In this document: positions 8,282-15,134 of the stretch, piece after piece
Numbering within the stretch: the first letter of the stretch is position 1
Layout of the letters: each line of letters opens with the position of its first letter
Origin: JBBQVO01 sp038211505
Lineage (GTDB): Bacteria; Chloroflexota; Dehalococcoidia; DSTF01; JACRBR01
Length of the DNA: 31,465 nt
Reading direction: 5' to 3'
Assembly: GCA_038211505.1 (NCBI GenBank)
Contig: JBBQVO010000016.1
Location: forward strand, 1 to 31,465
Notes under the pieces: generated by a model
What the model was told of the DNA's origin: nothing
The model's database searches: none
Seen by the model: the letters and a program-made list of their open reading frames with translations, nothing else
Program-made: the position numbers and the translations under genes

Positions 8282-8311
8282 ATTGTACGAAGCGGGGATC
8301 GACGCGGTCAA
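8282..8311 (-). promoter_or_regulatory. Predicted strong promoter of the secreted repeat protein
   Basis: On the minus strand TTGACC (8311-8306) and TACAAT (8287-8282), each 5 of 6 to consensus, are separated by 18 nt. Transcription would begin near 8275, giving a leader of about 28 nt with AGGA before the ATG. This is the best sigma70-like promoter in the window. Confidence 0.6.
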
Positions 8312-8379
8312 CCGGGGGTGTTCGCCGTTTCGGAAGGCGCGTGATGGCGGTTGTTGGAGCGTCGCCGGTTCGGGACGAG

Positions 8380-8451
8380 GTTGGAGGTTGGATGTTGGAG
8401 GCTGGATCGCCGTCGTCCAGCATCCAGCATCCAGCATCCAGCTTCCAGCTT
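8380..8451. repeat. Inverted pair of heptamer arrays (GTTGGAG / CCAGCAT)
   Basis: The left arm has four units (gttggag, gttggat, gttggag, gctggat; 8380-8407), then a 9-nt spacer, then five units on the right (ccagcat three times, ccagctt twice; 8417-8451). The arms pair with G-T wobbles and a few mismatches to form a long hairpin. It fills the middle of the 310-nt gap 8248-8557, which otherwise holds only the two flanking promoters. Confidence 0.8.
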
Positions 8452-8492
8452 CCATCGCGAGAAGGCGGACCTGCAAACGGACACGCACCTTG

Positions 8493-8522
8493 TTTACGCG
8501 CCAGACGATCAGGGCGTATGAT
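8493..8522 (+). promoter_or_regulatory. Predicted promoter of the GYD-domain gene
   Basis: TATGAT (8517-8522) is 5 of 6 to the -10 consensus. A weaker TTTACG lies 18 nt before it. The implied leader of about 28 nt contains AGGAGG at 8548-8553. Confidence 0.4.
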
Positions 8523-8557
8523 GGACGCCGATCGATGCATTGATGCGAGGAGGGATC

Positions 8558-8920
8558 GTGGCTACCTACGTCATTCTCTACAACTTCACGGCCGAGGGCG
8601 CGAAGAACATTCGTGACAGCATCAAGCGCGCGGGACGCATCCGCCAGGACAACGCGCGCGTCGGATTCAAGATCAAGGATGTCTACTGGCTGCAGGCCGG
8701 CTACGACATGATGGCGATCGTCGAAGCGCCTTCGGAGGAAGCGATGATGGGCGCGATGCTGAACATCGTCGCCGCCGGTAACGTCACCAGCACGACGATG
8801 CGCGCCTTCGACGCGATGGAGATGTCGAAGATCCTCGCACAGACGCTGCCGCTGCACGACGACGGCGAGGCGGCGACGACGAAGCGCGCCGGCGCGAAGA
8901 AGGCGGCGACGAAGAAGTAG
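8558..8920 (+). CDS. GYD domain protein
   Basis: This is a 120-residue cytoplasmic protein of the GYD family, named for the Gly-Tyr-Asp motif seen here at residues 48-50. The family is small, alpha-beta (ferredoxin-like), and of unknown biochemical role. The GTG at 8558 is chosen because AGGAGG lies 4 nt before it and because the family usually begins MATYIVL-NFT, matching VATYVILYNFT. The upstream in-frame ATGs at 8540 and 8543 would overlap the Shine-Dalgarno. The last 15 residues are a Lys/Ala/Thr tail (KRAGAKKAATKK), an extension beyond the usual domain that may bind nucleic acid or be unstructured. It stands alone between repeat-filled gaps. Confidence 0.88.
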   Translation: MATYVILYNFTAEGAKNIRDSIKRAGRIRQDNARVGFKIKDVYWLQAGYDMMAIVEAPSEEAMMGAMLNIVAAGNVTSTTMRAFDAMEMSKILAQTLPLHDDGEAATTKRAGAKKAATKK

Positions 8921-8946
8921 CGGCGTTCCTTTCGCAGAGAAAACGT

Positions 8947-8967
8947 CAAACAGCAAACAGCAAAGGG
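8947..8967. repeat. Short heptamer array (CAAACAG)
   Basis: Three 7-base units (caaacag twice, caaaggg) follow the GYD gene. Related units (cagacag, caaagag, caaaatg) recur at 9166-9186. The 322-nt gap 8921-9242 also holds the hairpin at 9052-9073 and the relic at 9115-9153, but no gene. Confidence 0.65.
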
Positions 8968-9051
8968 TCGACGACCGTGGCTCCTACCTGCCCGGTTGAC
9001 CGCCGCTACCCGCGGCCGGCCGCAGGCCACGGCCACAATCCGAGAACGTAG

Positions 9052-9073
9052 GGACGCAGCTTTAGCTCCGTCC
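9052..9073. terminator. Hairpin between convergent genes
   Basis: GGACGCAGC and GCTCCGTCC (8 of 9 pairs) are separated by TTTA. It lies between the convergent GYD and isocitrate-lyase-family genes, so a bidirectional terminator is possible. There is no U-run. I have a general recollection of gtagggacgcagctt-like intergenic repeats elsewhere, so it may equally be a dispersed repeat. Confidence 0.4.
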
Positions 9074-9114
9074 GTGTCCGAGTTGGCCGCGAAGGCACTT
9101 CTTCATGTTCGCCC

Positions 9115-9153
9115 TCAGACGCCGTGGCGCTCTTCGAATGCGCGGAGTTCTGG
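9115..9153 (-). pseudogene. Relic of a duplicated 3' end of the neighbouring lyase gene
   Basis: Read on the minus strand this 39-nt stretch encodes PELRAFEERHGV and a stop. The intact gene upstream ends PELRAFEERHGA and a stop (9243-9281). Over the first eleven codons the two differ at three third-codon positions, all synonymous, so both appear to have been under protein selection. The 89 nt between them are heptamer and TGACA-type repeats. It is best read as the tail of a lost tandem paralogue, or of the gene before a repeat inserted. Confidence 0.6.
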
Positions 9154-9165
9154 CGCAGCAAGGGT

Positions 9166-9240
9166 CAGACAGCAAAGAGCAAAATGACAGGGTAACTGCG
9201 TTCAGGATGACAAAAGCGCCACCGCGTTCAAGATGACACG
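9166..9240. repeat. Heptamer units and degenerate GAATGACA-type repeats
   Basis: Units cagacag, caaagag and caaaatg (9166-9186) are followed by atgacaggg, gttcaggatgaca and gttcaagatgaca. The latter resemble the ends of the TGTCATTCTGAG element found elsewhere in the window. The whole block separates the relic 3' end from the intact gene. Confidence 0.55.
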
Positions 9241-9242
9241 GG

Positions 9243-10109
9243 TTACGCACCGTGGCGTTCTTCGAACGCGCGGAGTTCTGGCACGCCGACGATCTCTTCG
9301 AACTCGTGGAAGCCGACGAGATCGCTCGTGACGCCGGCCGTTGTCTTCGTTCTGTGCAGCTCATCGAAGACGGCGGCGATCGCTTTCGTCGCGGCGAAGA
9401 GCGCGCTGAGCGGGAAGACGACCATCTTGTAGCCCAGCTCCTGCAGCTCGGCCGTCGTCAGCAGCGGCGTCTTGCCGCCCTCGATCATGTTGGCGAAGAG
9501 CGGCCGATCGGGGATCGCCGCCTTGACGGCGCGCAGCTCGTCGACGCTCTGCGGCGCTTCAACGAAGACAACGTCAGCGTCGGCATCGCGGTACATGCGG
9601 CCGCGCGCGATCGCTTCATCGAGGCCGAGCGGCGCGCGCGCGTCGGTTCGCGCGATGATCACCAGATCGTCATCGCCACGCGCTTCGATCGCCGCGCGCA
9701 GCTTCGCCGCATGCTCTCCGGCGGCGATCACCTTCTTCCCCTCGAAGTGGCCGCACTTCTTCGGCCACAGTTGATCCTCGAGGATGATCGCGGCCGCTCC
9801 GGCGGCGATGCACTCGCGGACGGTGCGGGCGACGTTCAGCGGGTTGCCGTAGCCAGTATCCATATCGGCGACGACCGGCACCGTCACCGCGGCGACGATG
9901 TGTCGCACGCGATCGATCGTTTCGGTCTGCGTCAGCAGTCCGAAGTCCGGCTGCCCCAGTGTCGCCGCGCTGATCCCGAATCCCGTCGTGAAGAGCGCGT
10001 TGAAACCGGCACGCTCGGCGAGCCGCGCGGAAAGCGCGTCGTAAGCGCCGGGCAACGTGATGATGTCCGGCGCGTCGAGCAGCCTTCGGAGGGTGGTGGA
10101 TGCGCGCAT
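9243..10109 (-). CDS. Isocitrate lyase/PEP mutase superfamily enzyme
   Basis: This is a 288-residue TIM-barrel lyase. It has the Mg-binding motif ADMDTGYGN (81-89), EDQ (111-113), the KKCGH loop with the catalytic-type cysteine at 119, and ARTDA (153-157). These features fit the branch containing 2-methylisocitrate lyase, dimethylmalate lyase and carboxyphosphonoenolpyruvate mutase. The KKCGH-EGKK wording is closer to dimethylmalate lyase-like proteins than to PrpB, but the substrate cannot be fixed. No methylcitrate-cycle genes are adjacent, which argues against a PrpB role. There is no Shine-Dalgarno; TAGGAT lies 8 nt before the ATG. A relic of a second copy of its 3' end lies downstream. 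Confidence 0.9.
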   Translation of the reverse strand: MRASTTLRRLLDAPDIITLPGAYDALSARLAERAGFNALFTTGFGISAATLGQPDFGLLTQTETIDRVRHIVAAVTVPVVADMDTGYGNPLNVARTVRECIAAGAAAIILEDQLWPKKCGHFEGKKVIAAGEHAAKLRAAIEARGDDDLVIIARTDARAPLGLDEAIARGRMYRDADADVVFVEAPQSVDELRAVKAAIPDRPLFANMIEGGKTPLLTTAELQELGYKMVVFPLSALFAATKAIAAVFDELHRTKTTAGVTSDLVGFHEFEEIVGVPELRAFEERHGA

Positions 10110-10117
10110 TGGTGAGG

Positions 10118-10123
10118 ATCCTA
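10118..10123 (-). promoter_or_regulatory. Predicted -10 box, leaderless type, of the lyase-family gene
   Basis: On the minus strand TAGGAT ends 8 nt before the ATG. The heptamer array at 10122-10170 begins within it, so the repeat occupies the position where a -35 would be. Confidence 0.4.
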
Positions 10124-10170
10124 GCGGATAGCGGATAGCGGATAGCTGATAGCTGATGGCGGATAGCGCG
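10122..10170. repeat. Tandem heptamer array (TAGCGGA)
   Basis: Seven units are in perfect 7-nt register: tagcgga three times, tagctga twice, tggcgga, tagcgcg. It fills the 71-nt gap between the lyase-family gene start and the DinB-like gene stop, both on the minus strand. Confidence 0.85.
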
Positions 10171-10180
10171 ATATGCGATG

Positions 10181-10690
10181 TCAGCCTGTTCTTTTGGCCG
10201 CGTGAAGTTGGGCGGTGAGGGCCATCTGGCCTACGTGCTCGCGGAGATGTTCGAGCGCGTGCGCGAGCGCCCAGGCGGCAGCGACGTGGTCCGGGCGATT
10301 ACCAGCGGCGCCTTCGGCGGGGCTTGGGCGCACGTGCGTCTTGCGCGCGACGCTCCAGTCCTCGACGCGCGCGTCATCGAGCAGCGCCTCGCAGTCCGCG
10401 CGCGCCTGATCGACGACCGCGATCAAGTGCGCCGCGCCCTCGGCCGTCGCCGCGAACTCTGATGCGCGGTCACGCGCCGGCAGTGGCGCGCCTGTCGCGA
10501 CGGCAAACCACGATCGTGTGCTGTGCATCGAATGCACGGCGAGGACGGCGATCGAATTCGTGTCGTCGCCTGCCGGGCGATCATTCAGCATGCCGGCAGG
10601 CGATGCCTCGATCGCAGCGCGGATGTCGACGACCGCCTCGCCAAGAATCTCGCGAGCCGCCGCGATCCAGGGGTCGGTTTCTGACGCCAC
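10181..10690 (-). CDS. DinB-like four-helix protein
   Basis: This 169-residue protein has the helical pattern and spaced histidines of the DinB/YfiT-like superfamily: His53 or His56 in VHSMHSTRSWF, and His148 and His152 in ALEHLREHVGQM. Such triads bind a divalent metal in thiol-dependent transferases and stress-induced proteins. The exact role is unknown. The GTG at 10690 is chosen because GGAG lies just before it and the protein-like composition starts there. The reading frame stays open to 11086, but that part translates repeat DNA (for example HPSPTRGEGA) and is not protein-like. It could be cotranscribed with the lyase-family gene 71 nt downstream. Confidence 0.75.
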   Translation of the reverse strand: MASETDPWIAAAREILGEAVVDIRAAIEASPAGMLNDRPAGDDTNSIAVLAVHSMHSTRSWFAVATGAPLPARDRASEFAATAEGAAHLIAVVDQARADCEALLDDARVEDWSVARKTHVRPSPAEGAAGNRPDHVAAAWALAHALEHLREHVGQMALTAQLHAAKRTG

Positions 10691-10821
10691 TATCTCCGCC
10701 TTTCGCTCGGCGGCAGGATACCGATTGCGGACCAGTAAGACCCCGCATGACCGGGGTGTGCACCCAAAACTGTCATTGCCTCGAACGTCTCCCGTTCGCA
10801 GCTTCAAATCGTCGAACGAGG

Positions 10822-10870
10822 CCCCCTCTCCCCTAGTGGGAGAGGGGTGGCCGGAGGCCGGGGTGAGGGT
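10822..10870. repeat. CCCTCTCC...GGAGAGGGG palindromic element, intergenic copy
   Basis: The hairpin ccccctctccc / gggagagggg is followed by tggccggaggccggggtgagg. Relatives are at 14981-15024, at 15737-15784 (inside the 2-epimerase gene) and more loosely at 14235-14270. It lies in the 335-nt gap 10691-11025, which otherwise holds a TGTCATTCTGAG-type element and the amidase promoter. Confidence 0.8.
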
Positions 10871-10930
10871 CGTCGGCGGCGATCGATGCCGCGACTTATC
10901 ATCCTCGTGTGTGCGCCCCGCAGGCGCCCA

Positions 10931-10964
10931 TGTACGATTCTGAGCGAAGCGAAGAATGACACTG
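10931..10964. repeat. ATTCTGAGCGAAGCGAAGAAT element, single copy
   Basis: gattctgagcgaagcgaag with aatgacactg after it matches the family seen at 21313, 27296, 28531 and 28625. Here both ends carry features of opposite arms, so it may be a compressed or recombined copy. Confidence 0.7.
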
Positions 10965-11013
10965 TTCCAAACGGATAGTCCATTCGTACCTGCCTCCGCT
11001 GCCACGGCGCGAG

Positions 11014-11019
11014 TACGCT
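11014..11019 (+). promoter_or_regulatory. Predicted -10 box of the amidase gene, leaderless type
   Basis: TACGCT ends 6 nt before the ATG at 11026, with no Shine-Dalgarno between and no clear -35. Confidence 0.4.
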
Positions 11020-11025
11020 CACGGC

Positions 11026-12519
11026 ATGGATATCGAAGACGTGTGGCGGCTCGATGCGACGGCGCAGGCGGCGCTCCTGCGCGCACACGACGTGACGGCG
11101 AGCGAGCTCGTTGACGCGGCGATCCGTCGCATCGAGCCCCTGAACCCGGCGATCAACGCCGTGATCACGAACCTGTACGACGATGCGATCGCCGCCGCGC
11201 GCGCGACGATATCGTCCGACGCGCCGCCGATCGAGGTGGCGCGCGAGACGATAGCGTCCGACGCGCCACCGATCGAGGTGGCGAGCGACGCGATAGCGGC
11301 AGACGCGCCATTCGCTGGCGTCCCGATGCTCGTGAAGGACGCGTCGCTCGAGATCGAGGGGACGCCGCACTACGTCGGCACGCGGCTGTTGCGCGATCTT
11401 CGGTATCGATCGTCGCGCACGACGGAGCTGGCGCGACGGTTCCGCGCCGCCGGCTTCATCTTCGCCGGCAAGACGAACGTGCCGGAGCTATCAACAGGAA
11501 TCTCGACCGAGCCCTTGGCGTTCGGGCCGACGCGGAACCCGTGGTCGCTCGACCGCACCGTCGGTGGATCGAGCGGCGGTTCCGCGGCGGCCGTCGCCGC
11601 GGGCATGATCTCGATCGCGCACGGCGCCGACGGCACGGGCTCACTCCGCTACCCCGCGGCCTGCTGCGGCGTCGTGACGCTCAAGCCGTCGCGAGGGCTG
11701 GTGCCGACGACGCCGGGCGCCGGGCTGCGTGATGATCTGCAAGTCTGGGCGGAGTTCGTGCTTGCGCGATCGGTACGCGATCTCGCCGGCATGCTCGATG
11801 CCGTCGCCAATCGCGATCGCGCGAACGCCGATGGCTACGCCGCCGCGCTCGGTGCCCGCATTCCGCGTCTGCGCGTCGGCCTGCTCACACACGATGCGAT
11901 GGCGGGGGCCGCCGTCGACGCGGAGTGCGTCGCGGCGGTGGAGAAGACGGGGGCGTTGCTCGCGTCGCTCGGCCACGACGTTGAGGTGTCGCATCCGGCG
12001 GCGCTCGACGGCATCTTCCGCCGGACCTTGAAGGCGATCGTGACGGTGGTTGCGCACGTGCGGTACGAGCAGTTTTGCTGGCTGGCTTCGATCGCCGGAC
12101 GCGAGCTGACGCAGGAAGATGTCGACCAGCAGCTCGTGACGGCCGATGATCTCGCGCGATTGCCGATGAGCGCGGCCGAGGCGGAGGCGGCGATCACGCG
12201 CGAGATGGAGCCGATCAACGACTGGTGGCGGGACGGCCACGACATTCTGGTGACCCCAGTACTGCTGCAACCGCCATGGCTGCTGGGTCTGAGTGGCGGC
12301 GCGAGCGATGCAGGCGCGTTTCCTGGTCCGTTTAGCTTCACCGGTCAGCCCGCCATGTCCGTGCCGATGCACTGGACGCCCGGCGGCCTCCCCGTCGGCG
12401 TGCAGATCGTCGCCGCGCGCGGCCGCGACGATCTCGTCCTGCAAGTCGCCGCCCAGCTCGAAGCCGCACAGCCGTGGGCCGATCGCTGGCCGCCAATCGC
12501 GATCGCGACGCAAGCATGA
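11026..12519 (+). CDS. Amidase signature family hydrolase
   Basis: The 497-residue enzyme hydrolyses an amide, substrate unknown. The Ser-cisSer-Lys triad region is visible: Lys104 in MLVKDA, the serine-glycine loop VGGSSGGSAAAVAAG (179-193), and the nucleophile Ser206 in DGTGSLRYPA. It is a stand-alone amidase; no gatB or gatC is nearby, so a GatA role is unlikely. It carries an unusual in-frame tandem repeat at residues 61-95 (unit SDAPPIEVA) just before the catalytic lysine strand. The usual family has a single short linker there. The final segment (PAMSVPMHWTPGGLPVGVQ) is the normal C-terminal signature. There is no Shine-Dalgarno; TACGCT lies 6 nt upstream. Confidence 0.94.
   Translation: MDIEDVWRLDATAQAALLRAHDVTASELVDAAIRRIEPLNPAINAVITNLYDDAIAAARATISSDAPPIEVARETIASDAPPIEVASDAIAADAPFAGVPMLVKDASLEIEGTPHYVGTRLLRDLRYRSSRTTELARRFRAAGFIFAGKTNVPELSTGISTEPLAFGPTRNPWSLDRTVGGSSGGSAAAVAAGMISIAHGADGTGSLRYPAACCGVVTLKPSRGLVPTTPGAGLRDDLQVWAEFVLARSVRDLAGMLDAVANRDRANADGYAAALGARIPRLRVGLLTHDAMAGAAVDAECVAAVEKTGALLASLGHDVEVSHPAALDGIFRRTLKAIVTVVAHVRYEQFCWLASIAGRELTQEDVDQQLVTADDLARLPMSAAEAEAAITREMEPINDWWRDGHDILVTPVLLQPPWLLGLSGGASDAGAFPGPFSFTGQPAMSVPMHWTPGGLPVGVQIVAARGRDDLVLQVAAQLEAAQPWADRWPPIAIATQA
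11206..11310 (+). repeat. 42-bp in-frame tandem repeat inside the amidase gene
   Basis: Two full 42-nt units (11206-11247 and 11248-11289) and half of a third encode TI-SDAPPIEVA-(R/S)(E/D) twice, then AIAADAP. The unit is a multiple of three and keeps the frame. The full units differ at only a few bases, indicating recent expansion. Confidence 0.85.
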
Positions 12520-12586
12520 GCGCGCAACGACCGCGGTAGCGGCGCGGCGTTGACCCACGGAGCAGGACTCGGCGGGGTTAAGGCAT

Positions 12587-12617
12587 CTGTAGCGTGGGCT
12601 TTCCAGCCCGCGCGGGG
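12587..12617. terminator. GCGTGGGCT hairpin between convergent genes
   Basis: gcgtgggct (12591-12599) pairs with agcccgcgc (12604-12612) around TTCC. It is a third member of the element at 6356 and 6536. It lies between the convergent amidase and aminotransferase genes, so it is a plausible two-way terminator, without a U-run. Confidence 0.5.
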
Positions 12618-12675
12618 GAGCGACGACGACGCCCCGTTCGAGTAGCCGCACGTCCGTGCGATGAGGTTCGCGCCG

Positions 12676-13806
12676 CTACCGCGTGAGCTCGTTGACCGCC
12701 GTCGCGATCGCGACAAGATCATCGTCCGACAGCGACGGATGCACCGGCAGCGATAGCACCTGATCCGCGAGCCGCTGCGCCACCGGCAATTCGAGATCTC
12801 CGTAACCGAGTCGCCGGTACAGCGGCTGCCGGTGGATCGGCGTCGGATAGAAGACACCGGTCTCGATGCCGCGATCACGCAGCGCCGCCAGGAGCGTGTC
12901 CCGTGCGTCGCGTCCCGCGCGCACGCGGATCGTGTACTGGTGCCAGACATGAGTGCCGCGCGAAGACTCCCCGGGCGTCATGATCGCCTCGTTGCCGGCG
13001 AGCAGTTCGGTGAGACGCGCGGCGTTCGCCCGACGCTGGTCGTTGCGGCCGTCGATCTTCGGCAGCTGCGCGTTGCCGAGCGCGGCGGCGATCTCCGTCA
13101 TGCGATAGTTATAGCCGGCGTCCTCGGTGACGTAGCGTGTACGCTCGCCCTGCGATCGCAGCATACGCGCGCGATCCGCGATGCCGGCGTCGTCGGTCGT
13201 GATCATGCCGCCCTCGCCCGTCGTGAGATTCTTCGTCGCGTAAAACGAGAAGCAGCCCGTGCCGAACGATCCGCACTTCCGCCCGCCGATCGTCGCGCCG
13301 ACGGCCTGCGCCGTATCTTCGATCAGCGCGATGCCGCGCTCGGCGCACAACGCCGCGATCGCCTCGACGTCACACGCCTGCCCGTAGAGATGCACGACGA
13401 CGACCGCGCGCGTCGCGGGCGTGATCGCCGCTTCGACCTGCGCCGGATCGATGTTGAAGTCGCCGACGCGCACATCGACGAACACGGGCCGCGCGCCGGC
13501 CAGCAGCGCCGTATTCGCCGTCGCGGCGAAGCTGAACGCCGGCACGATCACTTCGCGCTGTTGGCTGTTGGCTGTTGGCTGTTGGCTATTCTCATACGAT
13601 GGAGCGATGCCGTGCGCGAGCAACGCCAGATGCAACGCAGCCGTCCCGCTGTTGACGGCGACCGCATGCTTCGTGCCGATGTACGCCGCGAACACCTGCT
13701 CGAACGCCGCAACGCGCGGCCCCTGCGCCAGCTGCCCCGACTCCAGTGCATCAAGCACCGCGCGCTTGTCGTCGTCATCGATGATCGGGTGTGCGAGCTT
13801 AATCAT
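12676..13806 (-). CDS. DegT/DnrJ/EryC1/StrS aminotransferase (sugar-nucleotide)
   Basis: This 376-residue PLP enzyme transfers an amino group from glutamate to a keto-sugar nucleotide. The PLP lysine is Lys192 in FYATKNLTTGEGG, Asp164 sits in EDTAQAVGA, and VVHLYGQ (137-143) is typical. With a WbpD-like acetyltransferase and a 2-epimerase upstream it resembles WbpE/WlbC-type enzymes that make 3-amino sugars. Residues 70-84 (SYENSQQPTANSQQR) form an insertion of about 13 residues where the family has a short GD turn before EVIVPAF. The insertion is encoded by four exact gttggct heptamers. GGAAG directly precedes the ATG. The nearest upstream gene on this strand is 556 nt away, so it may have its own promoter. 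Confidence 0.93.
   Translation of the reverse strand: MIKLAHPIIDDDDKRAVLDALESGQLAQGPRVAAFEQVFAAYIGTKHAVAVNSGTAALHLALLAHGIAPSYENSQQPTANSQQREVIVPAFSFAATANTALLAGARPVFVDVRVGDFNIDPAQVEAAITPATRAVVVVHLYGQACDVEAIAALCAERGIALIEDTAQAVGATIGGRKCGSFGTGCFSFYATKNLTTGEGGMITTDDAGIADRARMLRSQGERTRYVTEDAGYNYRMTEIAAALGNAQLPKIDGRNDQRRANAARLTELLAGNEAIMTPGESSRGTHVWHQYTIRVRAGRDARDTLLAALRDRGIETGVFYPTPIHRQPLYRRLGYGDLELPVAQRLADQVLSLPVHPSLSDDDLVAIATAVNELTR
13560..13587. repeat. Four exact GTTGGCT heptamers inside a coding gene
   Basis: Positions 13560-13566, 13567-13573, 13574-13580 and 13581-13587 are identical. On the minus strand they encode most of NSQQPTANSQQ in the DegT aminotransferase. A 28-nt array is not a multiple of three, so flanking bases (an insertion spanning about 13555-13599) must have restored the frame. 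Confidence 0.9.
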
Positions 13807-14362
13807 CTTCCGAAGTGTTCACCACAGAGACACAGAGGCACAGAGCTTTGTTTCGCGGCGTCGTGAGAGTCCGCCGCGAACATGCAACGGCCGAGCGAAG
13901 CCGTAGCGCTTTGTCGTTGTTGATGCGGCGATCGTTCTCGTTGGTGAGTTCGCCGGACACACCCTAGCCGTCGTCCCCCGCGCGGAGGGAGAGCATCAGT
14001 CTGTTGCGAGACACGAGTGGCCATCGTCCCGCCAAATCTCTGTGCTCTGTGCCTCTGTGGTGAAACTTCTAGCGAACAGCATCACCCGGCACGATGTCGC
14101 CGCCGTCTGACGCGCCGGTGGCGAGCATCATTCCCACACCAGCTATCAGCCTCGCCCGGACCCCACAAAAACCTCTGTGCCTCTGTGCCTGCCCTGAAAA
14201 TAGACTCAAGGCGGGTCGCCAATCCGAATCAAACTCCCCTTCCCGCGTCGGGAAGGGGCTGGGGGTTAAGTTGCTCGGTCGCGACGGAGGTCCGTATTTT
14301 CATCGGCGGGGGTGAGGCGCCGCGTCATGAAAACTCTGCAATGAACCTTCTATCGATCAGAA
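13807..14362. repeat. Gene-free 556-nt gap with inverted CACAGAGG repeats
   Basis: Near the left edge caccacagagacacagagg (13820-13838) continues to cagag. Its inverse is at 14036-14063 (tctgtgctctgtgcctctgtgg), and a further copy is at 14169-14187. A ccttcccgcgtcgggaagg hairpin (14239-14257) followed by ggctgggggttaag is a distant relative of the CCCTCTCC element. I see no credible ORF, RNA gene or promoter in the rest. The gap splits the sugar-nucleotide group. Confidence 0.6.
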
Positions 14363-14944
14363 TCACCCGCTGATCTCGCCGAGGTGAAACGGGCGATCGC
14401 AGTTGGCGCAGTGGTACATGTGCGTCTCCGTCGTGTCGAGCGGGCGGCCGCAGACGCACGCCCAGCCGGCGATGCGCGCTGGATTGCCGCGAACGATCGC
14501 GTGCGCCGGCACGTTCGCCGTCACGACGGCGCCGGCGCCGATCATCGACCAGACCCCGATCGTCACGCCCGGCAGCACGACAGCGCCGGCGCCGATCGAC
14601 GCGCCGTGTAGCACGCGCGTCGGCTCGACGATCCAGTCGTCGTCCGTTTTCACACTACCGTCGGGGTTGACCGCGCGCGGAAAGCGATCGTTGGCGAAGA
14701 CGGCATGCGGGCCGATGAACACGGCGTCCTCGACGGTCACGCCGTGAAACAGCGACGCGCGATTCTGGATCTTGCAGCGATCGCCGACGATCACGCCCGC
14801 GTCGATGTACACGCCCTTGCCGAGCACGCAATCGCGCCCGATGCGCGCGCCCTCCCGCACCTGCGCCTCATGCCACACGCGCGTCCCGTCGCCGATCTGC
14901 GCGTCGGGTGCAACGTCGGCGGTCTGATGAATCGTCGTTGTCAT
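14363..14944 (-). CDS. Left-handed beta-helix N-acetyltransferase, WbpD/WlbB-like, with zinc-ribbon tail
   Basis: This is a 193-residue hexapeptide-repeat acetyltransferase. Coils of the type IGDGTRVWHEAQVREGARIG run from about 8 to 70. The FANDRFPRA segment (83-91) matches the Asn-Asp region of UDP-2,3-diamino-sugar-uronate acetyltransferases. More coils follow, then VRGNPARIAGW. The last 30 residues add a Cys-pair tail: Cys163/Cys165 (CVCG) and Cys179/Cys182 (CANC), likely a small zinc ribbon. The ATG at 14944 is chosen over an upstream in-frame start because GAGGTG lies 6 nt before it and family homology begins there. It probably acetylates the amino sugar made by the neighbouring aminotransferase. 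Confidence 0.92.
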   Translation of the reverse strand: MTTTIHQTADVAPDAQIGDGTRVWHEAQVREGARIGRDCVLGKGVYIDAGVIVGDRCKIQNRASLFHGVTVEDAVFIGPHAVFANDRFPRAVNPDGSVKTDDDWIVEPTRVLHGASIGAGAVVLPGVTIGVWSMIGAGAVVTANVPAHAIVRGNPARIAGWACVCGRPLDTTETHMYHCANCDRPFHLGEISG

Positions 14945-14980
14945 GAGACACCTCGACTTTCGAGCCGATCGTCGTGGGAT

Positions 14981-15024
14981 GCCCCTCTCCACAGCGTGGA
15001 GAGGGTGGCCGAAGGCCGGTGAGG
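14981..15024. repeat. CCCTCTCC...GGAGAGGG element, second intergenic copy
   Basis: gcccctctccacagcgtgg continues into agagggtggccgaaggccggtgagg. It lies just upstream of the acetyltransferase start and has the same order of modules as 10822-10870 and 15737-15784. Confidence 0.75.
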
Positions 15025-15038
15025 TGCGCGGCCGAACA

Positions 15039-15110
15039 AGATTCTTCCGTCACTGCGTTCTGGACAATGTCGCTACGCTCAGAATGACAGTGTTACCGTC
15101 AGAATGACAG
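15039..15110. repeat. Degenerate GAATGACA element
   Basis: agattcttccgtcactgcg and cgctacgctcagaatgaca look like a stretched copy of the ATTCTTCGCTTCGCTCAGAAT element. A second cagaatgacag end is at 15100-15110. Confidence 0.55.
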
Positions 15111-15134
15111 CCGCGCAATCCGAACGCTTCATAG

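Noticed and set aside
10691..11086. N-terminal 132-codon extension of the DinB-like gene
   Set aside because: It encodes repeat-derived text such as SPTRGEGA, and a GTG with a Shine-Dalgarno lies at the start of the real domain.
14017..14373. Open frame of 118 codons in the 556-nt gap
   Set aside because: It translates CTCTGTGCCTCTGTG and CTTCCCG repeats, has no Shine-Dalgarno or leaderless signal, and no protein-like pattern.
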